Shown piece after piece: positions 9,035 to 19,336 of a DNA stretch of 64,000 bases; position 1 is the stretch's first letter, and each line of letters starts with the position of its first letter. This DNA comes from Stentor coeruleus. Its lineage: Eukaryota; Ciliophora; Heterotrichea; Heterotrichida; Stentoridae. Both the position numbers and the translations under genes were made by a program. The notes under the pieces were generated by a model that was given only the letters and a program-made list of their open reading frames with translations, did not search any database and was not told where the DNA came from. The stretch lies in contig MPUH01000259.1 of NCBI GenBank assembly GCA_001970955.1, positions 1-64,000 of the forward strand, given 5' to 3'.

Positions 9035-10525
9035 TTTTCCAAGAATGCTTCAGAGGCTGTTAGGTCTTTTTCTCAGCTAAAAGTGATACCACAGATATAA
9101 AGCAACTAAAAAACTCTGAAGATAATTTATAGAACACAGATATTATAGATTTTCGTGAATCTGTAAGAAAAACTTTAATACAATACTTAATAATGTATTG
9201 GAGGATGTAAAATTCTTTTAGAAACCTCAAAAGTTAATTCCTAATACAAACATCAAAAAGTGTCGAAAAAGCCCACAGTTCATGAATCTTTATATATGAA
9301 ATTTACCTTAATCAGTGATCAAAGAAGATTTCAAATACTCTTTACCCAACACAGAGAAATTGAAGAGATTCATTTCAAATAGATTCAAAATCAAATCTAC
9401 CCAAAAGTTTTGCATATGTCAAATACAGGACATCTGAATTTGCTATATAGCTTTCGAAAGATTAAATATGTGAGCGTTTAAAGGAAGGCTTTTAAATATC
9501 ACCTCAGCTGCTAAAAACTTGAGACAATCTCTAAAATCAAAGATAAGCCCTAGTATAAGCATCAATTTAAATCAAGAATTTACTTTGAGCACGCTTTTTG
9601 TTAACTCCGACTTTGTAGCATCTGCTATGTCTGAAAAACTGCATATAACTAAAGGAGAGATTTTAAAATAAAATAAAACTGATCTTGCTTTAAGAGTGTC
9701 TATGGCTAAAACCAAGATTTAGAAGAAATTTGAGAATTGGTGAAAAATCATGATATAAATTTTGAAGCATTTAGTGGAAATGAGAACTCAAAACTTATAA
9801 GCCAAGAGATTATTATTGTTAAGAATTTAGCTAAAGAAGCAGTTTTGTCATAGATTAACAATCTGTTTTCAAGATATGGGAATATTTGGAGATGCATTAT
9901 GCCACCATCCAAAACTATGGCTATTTTAGAATTCAGAGACTCCTCTTCAGCAAAAATGCTTTGATAAAGATTCTTATACAAACTATGAGCCCTCCCGCTG
10001 TAATTATAATGGGTTCCTCAACACACATTTGACACTTCACACGAAGATATTAAAACTGGCAACTAATGCCAATACAATTTCTGTAAAAGCTTACCATTTA
10101 ATACTATACAAGAAGACTTATTACTCATTTGAAGCTTCAGAAAAAATCAAAAACGCTAAAATTATTATGAACAAAGGGTTACCTTGCGGATATGGCTTTG
10201 AATTTAATACAGAGAAAGAAGATGGAAAAGCATTGAGAAATTTAATAATTCACCTTTAGATGATAATGCTCTAAAACTTTTGAAGTTAGGATTCTACAAA
10301 AACATCTAGCGAACATAGAGGATTTATCTTTTTTGAGTTTTTAAGTCATGAAGAAGCTCTTAAATTACTGTAGAGTATGCACTATTATGGTGGAAACTAA
10401 TTATTGATTGGGCAAAAGAAGAGTCCTCATTATCGGTATTAATGCAAAAGCTAGTTAGTAAATATCATAACAGGAATAATTTTAGCATTATTGATGAAAT
10501 AAGATTATTAATAATTAAATTGTAA
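9035..10525 (+). pseudogene. RBM19: decayed RBM19/Mrd1 (multi-RRM rRNA-processing factor)
   Basis: Stretches in all three plus frames line up in order with RBM19/Mrd1, the multi-RRM protein of small-subunit rRNA processing. In order: an RRM1 tail (NASEAVRSFSQL near 9045), an RRM2-like part (RRFQILFTQHREIEEI, KSFAYVKYRTSEFA, AAKNLRQSLKSK), the linker TDLALRVSMAKT, a middle RRM (IIIVKNLAKEAVLS, NLFSRYGNIWRCIMPPSKT, AILEFRDSSSA), a later RRM (KGLPCGYGF) and the last RRM (EHRGFIFFEFLSHEEALKLL) with WAKEESSLSVLMQKL, ending near 10525. Several frame changes and in-frame stops of all three kinds break it. The N-terminal start is missing. No splicing at the 15-base consensus would repair it. Confidence 0.8.
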
Positions 10526-11020
10526 AATTTAATTTATTATAGTTGCGTGGCTTTTAAAAATTAGGTTTTGAATACCAGCAACTATAAGTGCTCAATTCAC
10601 ACAGAAGCTTATTTTGCATGAATGATAACACTTAAAAATTAAAGTTTGAGCAATTTTATTGAAAAATTTATACTGAATTTATTTCGCCAATGTTTGGTTA
10701 TTGTGATGGTCTGTTTCTTTCTATTAATATACTAGGGAATCTGACTTTCATAGTTGCTTTTTTAACTAGTAAAAATGTAAAATATGAAGTTCCTGAATGT
10801 GCCAGCCAAGAATACTAATTAGCATCTGAGATTAATCAAAAATTATATGATTAGCAGATAAATATATACTTAAAATATAATTTAAGTATCTCCAATCAAA
10901 TTATACCAACTCCAAGTGAATAATCAACTCTAATTTATAAAATCACTCCTTATTAATCATCATCTTATAAGCTTATTAATATGCTAACTAGAAGATAGTC
11001 TAAAGAAGCTTTATATATAT
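10526..11020 (+). pseudogene. possible decayed membrane-protein gene (PQ-loop-like)
   Basis: One plus frame from about 10561 to 11020, in phase with the ClC start, reads like protein but is cut by TAA, TAG and one TGA. The part LFLSINILGNLTFIVAFL near 10710-10765 resembles a PQ-loop transporter repeat. Several stops fall where a glutamine would be natural, as expected from CAA/CAG to TAA/TAG change. Alternatives are chance or the 5' flank of the ClC gene. The family call is weak. Confidence 0.3.
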
Positions 11021-11022
11021 AA

Positions 11023-13110
11023 ATGTCACTTTATTCATCAGTGGCTCGAAGACGAAGAGAATCAATCTTCCAAATAAACCCAAATCGACCAGCTAAGGCG
11101 AATTTTATTATTACTGATCTATTTACAAATATAGATGAAGTGACAAAAAAAGCATTCACAAGCTCAGCTAGTCCTTCTTCCTTAAAGATTTTTCTTACAA
11201 GTCATCATATACTAAACCCAACTGTGCTACTTGCTTTAATATTATTAGGATTATTAACAGCAGTAGTAAGCTTTTTTATGGATCTTGCAATTCAAGAACT
11301 TCAATATTTGCGTTTATTTTTTATACAAACTAGCAGTGAAATTCTTAACATGGGGATTTGGATTATTTTTTGTATAGTTTTGTGTGAGCTGGCTGTTTTT
11401 ATTACAAGCTATCTTTCTAAAGATGCTGAAGGTTCAGGAATACCTGAGATGAAGGCGATTCTGTCAGGTGTTAAGTTGAGGAATTTTATGAGCTATAAAA
11501 CTTTTTTTGCTAAGATTATTGGCGTAGTATTTGCTATAGGTGGAGGGTTAAGTATAGGCCGAGAAGGTCCCTTTGTGCATATCTCAGGAATAATCGCAAC
11601 TCATATCTCTAAAATCCCTATTTTCTCTCACATCCATTCAGTACCCCTTATATAGAATCTAACTCTTAAAAATCAATTTTTAGCAGCTGCAGTAGCAGCC
11701 GGTATCGCATCAGTATTTGAATGCCCAATAGGTGGAGTGCTTTATAGCATCGAAGTTACATCAACTTATTATATTGTCAGTAATATGTGGAGAGCAGCTT
11801 TCTGTTCAATCTGGTGTGCAATCGGTATAATCTGGCTTCGTGAAATTGGTCAAATGAAAGTAATCAACTCGACCGATTTTCCAGATGTCGGTCTTGATCT
11901 TGAAATCTTCAGCTTTATAATCCTCGGCTGTCTCTGTGGGCTTCTTGGTGCTCTTTTCATCAATATTACTAGTAGACTTATCAGTCTAAAAGAACAAAAT
12001 ATATACCCAATGCTATATGGCCGATATCGATATACCCTATTAATATGTATAATCTGTGCAGTTGTAACTTTCCTAACAAATTATATGAGACTTAATGATA
12101 TGGCTGTTATAAATGACATGTTTCATTCGACATTTTCAGAACATGGATGGGATGACTACAATTTACCATTCGCTTTGTTGGTATTTGGTATATGCAAATT
12201 TTTACTTACAAGCCTTAGTTTAAGTTGTCATATTCCTGCTGGAGTTCTTTATCCACTTTTGGCTGCTGGTGCTGTTTTTGGTCGACTTTTTCAACAGCTT
12301 GCAAGTCTGGTTTTTACTTCAGACCGTCATGGTGTTTATGCTGCAGTTGGCGCTGCATCTTTAGTTTCAGCGACAACGCACACAATTTCAGTCGCTGTAA
12401 TAGTTTTTGAGTTCACAGGACAAATACATTATTTTCTGCCTATGATTGTCTCAGTTCTTATAGCATACACCGTGAGCAGCTCATTAACTCTTTCTATTTA
12501 TGATGCTTTTCTAGAAATCAAAGGCTTGCCTTACCTTCCTTCTTTAAAACCAGCAAAACTTCAAGCTCAATGCGCTAGGGATATCATGGAATATTCATAC
12601 CCTCAAATAACCATCTCAGCAAATCTTGGGGATTTAGTTGATGCTATTGAAGAAGCTTCAGTTTTTTTTAGTAAAATCCCTGTTGTTGACAGTGAAGGCA
12701 ACCTTTTATACGATATCCTTGTGAATAGTGCTAAAGAATATTTTATAAGTATTTACAAAGAGCGGCATTCAAGTTTTTCTCCAGATACTGCAGGCCACTT
12801 AAATAATTTTCTTTTATATTTAGAGAAAAAAAACAAGGAATCTATGATGGGAGAGACATTTGAAGAATTTCTCCTAGCCAAAGAAAACAATGAAGAAGTG
12901 AAAAAATTCTTGAATATAAGCATAGACCTGAAGTCTGAAATACTAAACCTGGATGACTCCCCTTTTGCCATAAATGAGAGCACGCCACTAGCTAAAGTGC
13001 ACTTTTTGTTTATAATGCTTGGTCTTAACCAGGCTTATATCATAAGAAAAGGTGCATTGGTTGGAATGATTTCAAGAGAAAGCTTTACTAAAAGTAGAAA
13101 CCCGGCATAA
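11023..13110 (+). CDS. ClC-family chloride channel
   Basis: Two exons (11023-11640 and 11656-13110) encode about 690 residues. The selectivity motifs are GSGIPEMKAI, GREGPFVHI with gating Glu181, and AGVLYPLLAAGAVFGR. Splicing gives ANLTLKNQ-type continuity into FECPIGGVLYSIEVTSTYY. The position that is the proton glutamate in ClC antiporters (LEE) is Val240 here (IEV), as in ClC-1/2/K channels. This argues for a passive Cl- channel, probably at the cell surface, rather than a Cl-/H+ exchanger. The C-terminal third carries CBS-like sequence (KIPVVDSEGNLL, then AYIIRKGALVGMISRESF). The ATG is the first after in-frame stops upstream. Cyclin B follows after 45 bp on the same strand. Confidence 0.93.
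11641..11655 (+). other. 15-nt intron in the ClC gene
   Basis: GTACCCCTTATATAG. Ends in an in-frame TAG if unspliced; removal restores the conserved ClC sequence. Confidence 0.92.
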
Positions 13111-13155
13111 GAAACTAATTTTACATATTCTTATAGTTAACGACAATTTTAAAAA

Positions 13156-14079
13156 ATGCGTAAAGTAGATTACGAAGATGAGAACTCACTCAATACTCAA
13201 ATCAAGCGACCAAGAACTTTTACACCCCTTCAAAATCGTCCACCATTGCGTGTGGTCTCAGCTAGCAGTCGCCCTAACACTGAAGAAGTGGACTTGTTAG
13301 ATGGGGTTAATCCAAAAGCAATAGGGTATTACGCAGGGGAAATATTCGAAAATATGCTTAAGTCTGAACCTTTAACTCTGCCAGAAAGCAACTACATGAC
13401 TGAGCAGCCAGATATCAACTATAAAATGCGAGCTATTCTTATAGATTGGTTAGTCAGTGTCCATGGGAAATTCCGACTTATGCCTGAAACCCTGTTTTTA
13501 TGTGTCAATCTTATAGACAGATACTTGAGTTTAAAGGAAATCGAAAGAAAATATCTCCAATTAGTTGGGGTCTGTGCATTAATGGTTGCTTGTAAATATG
13601 AAGAAATTCATCCTCCACGTGTAAAGGATTTTGTTTATATAACAGATAGAGCATATACTGCAGAGCAGTTAATGAAAATGGAAGTTGACATGCTTGATAC
13701 TTTGAAATTTAATATAACTGTTCCTTCAGTGCTTAGATTTTATGAGAGATGGGTGAAAGTTACTGGGATTGGGGAAAAAGTTGCTTGCTTGGGTAAGTAC
13801 CTTTGTGAACTGGCCCTTGTTGAGTATCATATGCTCAGATATAAATCATCATTATTGGCTGTAGCAGCTGTGTATTTGGCTATGAAGATTGTAAAAATTG
13901 ATTCTGGGAGCTGTGGGAAGATGTTTAAATTGGCAAAATATGCTGATGCTGAAGTTAAAGGCTGTGCGAGGGACTTGCTGTGTCTTTTTCAGAGCGCTCA
14001 GAGTCATACTCTAACCTGTGTAAGGGAAAAGTATTTGAAAAAAGAAAACTTTGAAGCTGCAAAGATTAAGATAAGTTAA
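13156..14079 (+). CDS. CCNB: B-type mitotic cyclin
   Basis: A 307-residue protein with the cyclin box from about residue 85. The signature MRAILIDWLVSVHGKFRLMP and the following ETLFLCVNLIDRYLS are those of cyclin B. It is the activating partner of CDK1, whose gene lies in this window at 32059-32964. The N-terminus is short; a minimal RxxL destruction box may be R28-P-P-L31, but the full RxxLxxxxN form and a KEN box are not seen. Proteolytic control is therefore plausible but not shown. A second cyclin fold (cyclin_C) follows at about 195-295. Confidence 0.93.
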   Translation: MRKVDYEDENSLNTQIKRPRTFTPLQNRPPLRVVSASSRPNTEEVDLLDGVNPKAIGYYAGEIFENMLKSEPLTLPESNYMTEQPDINYKMRAILIDWLVSVHGKFRLMPETLFLCVNLIDRYLSLKEIERKYLQLVGVCALMVACKYEEIHPPRVKDFVYITDRAYTAEQLMKMEVDMLDTLKFNITVPSVLRFYERWVKVTGIGEKVACLGKYLCELALVEYHMLRYKSSLLAVAAVYLAMKIVKIDSGSCGKMFKLAKYADAEVKGCARDLLCLFQSAQSHTLTCVREKYLKKENFEAAKIKIS

Positions 14080-14390
14080 TGTATATGCTAGGATTTGTAA
14101 AAAAACTAAGGGTAATATCTTGGTTATAAGTTTAATGCTAGAAAATTGATGATTTAAGTTTTGGAAAACAGTTTTAGGATAATAAAGTATATGGGTAAAT
14201 TGTATATGCCTCTCTTTGATTGTGAGATTTACTTTTTATTTCTAGTTGCATCATTTTGATTAATAGCTTATTAGGCCTTATTTTGATACATTATAGTTAT
14301 ATAATTCTTCTATCACAAACAAAAATTATTATAAGATATGATCGGGAAATTAAATTTAATTGTTATGCTAGTATGATATAAACTTATTGA
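14080..14390. other. intergenic, nothing recognised
   Basis: AT-rich DNA downstream of cyclin B. Confidence 0.5.
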
Positions 14391-14740
14391 ATGATTAAGG
14401 ATGAAGCTCTCAGTTTGTTGATCAAGCTAAGCTTGGAGCCAATTGTGACCCAACCATATTATAGTATCCCCACCTAAATTTTGGTATGCTTCTACTTCAC
14501 TTTTGACCCGCTGATGGATTTGGTGGGTGGTGAAACTGTTTCTGTTATATTATGATAAGGCATGAATCAGTATGCAAAGGTAGTGATCATGTCTAGCAGA
14601 TGTGCTGCCAAGAAACTCTCAAGATCAGCGAGTGGAGAACTGAAAGTGCTTAAAAGAACTCCTGAAAGTTTTGGCATTCTCAGTAAAAAAATTCTCCCTC
14701 TCTTCAGTGACTGAGAAATTATTTGGTGTTTTATCATAAA
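14391..14740. other. GC-richer island of unknown nature
   Basis: This block is clearly richer in G and C than its flanks. It holds two short plus frames: 14391-14477 (28 codons, starts MIKDEALSLL) and 14562-14714 (50 codons, contains CAAKKLSRSASGELKVLKR). Neither matches a family I know and no 15-base intron joins them. It could be a non-coding RNA (a GGAG...CUCC hairpin is possible near 14630-14660), a pair of small proteins, or a decayed gene. Confidence 0.35.
14562..14714 (+). CDS. possible small ORF, 50 residues
   Basis: Open from ATG at 14562 to TGA at 14712-14714 inside the GC-richer island. It is basic and codon-balanced, and a stop lies just upstream. No homologue is recognised; it may not be a gene. 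Confidence 0.2.
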   Translation: MNQYAKVVIMSSRCAAKKLSRSASGELKVLKRTPESFGILSKKILPLFSD

Positions 14741-15251
14741 AAACTTATAATTATTATAAAGCGCGGTGAACTATCAAAAAAGATTACCTTAAAAAATTTA
14801 TAGAAGTAAATTTTTTATAAAAAATACAATAGGTTGAAGGACTGGGAATATACTGATTGATAAAGATCACTTTAAAAAATATAGTAATTAACTTGAACAT
14901 CTTGAAAGAGTTAATTGATATAAAAAATTCTTGGAGAATATAAACTTAAGACTTATTGATAATAGCCAGATGGGAGGTAGAGAGTTTTGATAGCAATAAA
15001 CAGAATATTATTTATAGATATAATGAATAAATAATTTTTTTATACAAATTTAGAGAATGATTTAAATGACACCTAATAAGCCAAAGAAGTTTTTTCATGA
15101 CTCACGGAATTTAAGATCTTATTTACCTATTGTTTTTGTTGATTAGGTACTTTATTATGATAAAGAGAATGAGTGAAGTTTGAGAGACTTAGGTAAATTT
15201 TACAGAGCAATTGTGTTCATATTTATTATAAATTGTATATGAAGTTTTAGA
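14741..15251. other. intergenic, nothing recognised
   Basis: AT-rich DNA between the GC-richer island and the 3' end of the sirtuin gene. Confidence 0.5.
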
Positions 15252-16671
15252 CTAATTTTGAGTATTACTCTTAACTGCTTCAACAAAGTGAGGCACAACT
15301 TCTCCACAACACCTCGGTAGGACATAAGTATTACCAAATTTGATTACCGGTTCCACATTAATTTCAATAATATGCTTACCTGATTTAATAAATTCTCTGA
15401 TNTTTGATTACCGGTTCCACATTAATTTCAATAATATGCTTACCTGATTTAATAAATTCTCTGATTCTTTGAGCAGGAAAACCACATTTAGACTGTGTTC
15501 CAATAACTATCAAAACATCAGCACTCTTAACAGCTTCACTAGCAGTATCAGCTCTAAACCACTGTTCAGTATACCCTTCTCCATATAAAAGTACATTTGG
15601 TCTTGCAAGTCCTCCACACTCAGGACACATAGGAATTGTAGCAATCATATCATCTAAAGGTGGACATGGGAATACTCTTTCACAACAATTAAACATGCAT
15701 CTCATTTCATGAGTGTTACCATGGATTTCATACAAATTCTGATTATCACCAAGTATACTCCTATCAAGTCCATCAATATTTTGTGTGATTAAGCTTGCTT
15801 TTCTTCCAGTACTGTTATAAAATTGAATAAAATCAGATAAAGCATAATGAACTTGATTTGGACTGCAAGAAGCAAAGCGTATTCTGTTATATTGGATATT
15901 TTGCCAAAATTCAAGTGGACTACTTTCGAGTATGCTAATGTTCATAACTTCTTGAAGAGTGAGTTGCTTTCCTTCAATTTCCCATGTTTCACTATTATCT
16001 TTGTAAGTAAAAACACCACTTTCAGCAGAAACTCCAGCTCCAGTTATAATAGCAATGCTATTATGTGATAAAATTATACCTGCTACTTCTTCTATAGTAG
16101 TTTCTCTTGCAATACCATAACTTTCATTTAAATCTGCAAATTCATCAAATGCTCCAAAACACCTATCTAGCCCTGCTGTCATTATTCGACCAAATGCATC
16201 TTGGAAGTCTTTGAATTTTTGCTCAGTCTCTTTTATACCATTTAAAACGTTGTGGAGTCTGTCTATTGTTTCTCTGGTACTTTCGAGAACTTGCTTATTT
16301 TTCTCAATTGTAGCTCTAGATGATGCTATTATTTCTTCGTGTCGCTCTTTTTCTAATTGGCGCTTTGCATCGATTTCAGCTTGACGTAAAGCATCTTCTA
16401 TTTTTTGTTTCCTAAGACGCTCTTTTACTTGATCTTGGATTATATCAATGATTGACTTTTCGGGTTCCTTTTTGCTTTTTCTGAGACCACCTGATAAGAG
16501 ATCATCTGTGAAATCAGTATCAACAGATATAACTGAAGGAGAAGATGGAGGGATTAAGATCTTCTTACTGCCTATTCCTCCGCAATTTTCGCAGTCTTTA
16601 CACTTGCAGTTATCCCAATCACAGCAATGTTCAGGGCAGCAAATAAGCTTTTCACAAGAGTGGCAATTCAT
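15252..16671 (-). CDS. Sir2-family protein (sirtuin) with Cys-rich and coiled-coil N-terminus
   Basis: The intact frame runs from 16671 to an assembly duplication around N 15402. Dropping one 64-base copy continues the frame to TAG at 15252-15254, giving about 451 residues. Residues 1-34 hold about ten Cys and some His, a possible zinc knuckle. About 70-165 is a charged coiled coil. The Sir2 core starts near 205: ITGAGVSAESG, TQNIDGLDRS, HGNTHEMRC, paired Cys ending in CPECGG, ARPNVLLYGE and GTQSKCGFPA. Sirtuins remove acyl groups from lysine using NAD+. The usual PDFR after SGxx is replaced by TYKDN, so activity or specificity may differ. The frame ends PRCCGEVVPHFVEAV. Confidence 0.85.
15339..15465. 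repeat. direct duplication around N at 15402 (likely contig overlap)
   Basis: Copies 15339-15401 and 15403-15465 (63 bp, offset 64) look identical and flank one N. The offset is not a multiple of three and falsely ends the sirtuin frame early. Confidence 0.88.
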
Positions 16672-17143
16672 TATTATATAATTATCCTAAACTAATAGTT
16701 TAATATGAGTAAGTTTGTAAGATAATGCTAAAGACATTTGTTATTGGGGTAAAGTAAAGAAAAAAATCTTGATATAATAACTAAGAAATTTAGAAATAAA
16801 CAGTAAAAAGCATAACTTCATAAGTTGTATAAAATCAAACATATCTGTTTCAAAAATTTCCATATTCTATACAATAAACCTTTTCACCTTTTTATAATAC
16901 GAATATTATAAGGGTAAACTGATAAAAAGTTTCATTATTTAGTAATAAACTTATTCAAACTTAATTTCAACAATCATTTGTTAAATTAAATTATCACTTA
17001 GATTTCATTAAAGAAAAACTACCAAAGAAAGCGAACTACAAAAAAGAAACTTGGTCCCTAATCGGGGGACGATTTATTAATCTAATCTAATCACTTAGAT
17101 TTCCATAATTTATAATACTCATCTCAAAATAATTAATAATAAA
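16672..17143. promoter_or_regulatory. divergent intergenic region between sirtuin and CDPK
   Basis: The two genes point away from each other, so this spacer must hold both promoters. The only outstanding element is a small hairpin, GTCCC-TAATCGG-GGGAC, at 17054-17070, and a 13-base repeat tcacttagatttc occurring twice (near 16994 and 17090). No core promoter motif is recognised. Confidence 0.4.
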
Positions 17144-18664
17144 ATGGGATGCATTGTAAGTAGAAAACATCATGGACTAGACCATATATCAGCTCAGCCC
17201 CAAAGACTTAAAACTCGTGAGATTACTGTAAGACCAGGAACCTTCTTGCGGATTTCGCAATCTTTCCTATACGATAACTACAAAGAACTTAAAAAAATCG
17301 GCTCAGGTGCTTTTGCGGAGGTTGTTTTGTGTGAACATGTCCCAACACACACTGAAAGAGCTGTGAAAAAAATTCATAAAGCAGGGCTTTGTCAACAGCA
17401 ACGAGATCCAGTGTTTATGCTAAAGGAAATTCAAATTCTCAAAACTCTAGATCACCCTAACATCCTAAAATGCTATGAAATTTTTGAAGATGACCTAAAG
17501 TACTATGTAGCCACAGAATATTGCTCTGGAGGAGACTTGTTTGGGGAAATCCTCAAGCTTAAAAAATTTACAGAAGCTAAAGCTGCAGAAATTATGTTCC
17601 AATTACTATCAGCTCTAACATATTGTCATCAAAAAAATGTAATCCACCGAGATTTGAAACCTGAAAATGTTTTGCTTCTCGGTGAGGACGGTAACTTTAC
17701 AGTAAAAGTTGCTGATTTCGGAAGTTCCTGTGTGCTTGATAAAGAGCGCAAACTTCATGGTTGTTTCGGTTCAGCATATTATGTAGCTCCAGAAGTTTTA
17801 AGTAACAACTACAATGAAAAATGTGATATTTGGAGTTTAGGAATTATAATGTATATCCTCTTAACAGGTAGACCACCTTATAGTGGAAAAGACACAGAAA
17901 CCATACTTAAGCAAGTCAAAGAAAATCCTTTAGTTATCACTCCATTCAAAGTTTTAAGTTTGTCTAAAGAGTCAGTCAATCTTTTACAAATGCTACTTTG
18001 TTTGTCACCATCATCAAGAATTTCAGCACGTGAAGCTGTAAATCATCCTTGGATCACCCTGCACAGAGAATCACATAACGACAATTCTATAGAAATTGTC
18101 CTTAAAACCTTAAAAGACTTTACATGTGAATCTAAACTTAAAGAAGCTGTGCATATTTTTCTAGCTTCACAAGTGATTTCTAATCAAGAAATCAATGTTA
18201 TAAGGAAAAATTTTCAATTACTTGATAAAGATGGAGATGGGAAAATTACACGGTCTGAACTCATGAGTGAGTATATGAAAGTGATGGATTATGATGAAGC
18301 AAAAGTTATTGTTGATGACATACTTGAAAAACTTGATCAAGATCAAGATGGGAATATTGACTATACAGAATTTTTAATATCATGTTATGATTATCAAAGG
18401 ATAGCATCGCATGATAATTTGGAAATTGCTTTTAAGATGTTTGATACTGATGGAAGTGGAACAATTACTGTTGACGAGATTAGACAAACTTTAGAAGATG
18501 GACAAATTGCTGAGGATGAAGCGTGGCAGATGCTTTTGAAAGAAGCAGATTCTAATGGTGATGGCTGTATTGATTTAAAAGAATTTGTGGCACTTATGCA
18601 GAATATACAGAATCTCCCCTGTCAGAGTTCGAATAAAGTTGTTGAAACAGCTCCACAGATATAA
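17144..18664 (+). CDS. calcium-dependent protein kinase (CDPK), myristoylatable
   Basis: A 506-residue CDPK. It starts MGCIVSR, fitting N-myristoylation at Gly2 and palmitoylation at Cys3, so membrane attachment is likely. The kinase domain has GSGAFAEVV near 52, HRDLKPEN at 168-175, DFGSS and APEVLS. After a junction segment come four EF-hand loops: DKDGDGKITRSE (about 361), DQDQDGNIDYTE, DTDGSGTITVDE and DSNGDGCIDLKE. All four keep the acidic positions needed to bind calcium. It links calcium signals directly to phosphorylation without calmodulin, as in plants, ciliates and apicomplexans. Confidence 0.96.
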   Translation: MGCIVSRKHHGLDHISAQPQRLKTREITVRPGTFLRISQSFLYDNYKELKKIGSGAFAEVVLCEHVPTHTERAVKKIHKAGLCQQQRDPVFMLKEIQILKTLDHPNILKCYEIFEDDLKYYVATEYCSGGDLFGEILKLKKFTEAKAAEIMFQLLSALTYCHQKNVIHRDLKPENVLLLGEDGNFTVKVADFGSSCVLDKERKLHGCFGSAYYVAPEVLSNNYNEKCDIWSLGIIMYILLTGRPPYSGKDTETILKQVKENPLVITPFKVLSLSKESVNLLQMLLCLSPSSRISAREAVNHPWITLHRESHNDNSIEIVLKTLKDFTCESKLKEAVHIFLASQVISNQEINVIRKNFQLLDKDGDGKITRSELMSEYMKVMDYDEAKVIVDDILEKLDQDQDGNIDYTEFLISCYDYQRIASHDNLEIAFKMFDTDGSGTITVDEIRQTLEDGQIAEDEAWQMLLKEADSNGDGCIDLKEFVALMQNIQNLPCQSSNKVVETAPQI

Positions 18665-19336
18665 AAGTTTAGATGAATTATAAATTAATATATAGAATTA
18701 TATTGAGTTTAAATTGTATATGGATTTAAATATGATTTGATTTATTAGGTATAACTAATAGTTGAATAAAATGAGAATTGGGGTTTCAAATTGTAATAGT
18801 GCTAGAATTATTTATTTTTAAGTAAAAGTATAATTATTATTTAGTGATTAATCGTCTGTTTAAGCTGACTCTTTTTTCGATAGTAATTTCTCTTTTGCAC
18901 TTATTTATAAAAGTATTTTTTCCAATTATTTTTTGAAATCATGCATATATTTTTTAATTAATCAAGCAATCCATAAAGCAATATTCAATTCTTAAATTCT
19001 CATATTGCCTTTATCTTTGCTAAATAATTACTTTGAACATACTTAATCAAGTCTCACTATTTAATTTCATTAAATAGTTATTATAATCAAATCATCTTTC
19101 AAATTCTTGATTTACTTTCACCTGGCTTCAACTTTATGTCCTTTTACAACAACTTAATACTATCTAACAAAATATTTATTATATCCCTTACTTAAATCTT
19201 CAACAATCATATAAACCTCAAACCTATTTTATACTTCAAGCTAAAATCAAATTATCTAGCACAACTTCCACAATTTTTTCATATAATCCCTTTGTCCACA
19301 CCATTATTAACTTATTAATAAAGTCATAAACTCATA
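18665..19336. other. intergenic, nothing recognised
   Basis: AT-rich spacer between two plus-strand kinase genes. It presumably contains the promoter of the OSR1-type kinase; no motif recognised. Confidence 0.5.

Noticed and set aside
9748-9981. Minus-strand ORF of 77 codons.
   Set aside because: It lies antisense to the RBM19 relic, whose plus-strand reading has clear RRM homology.
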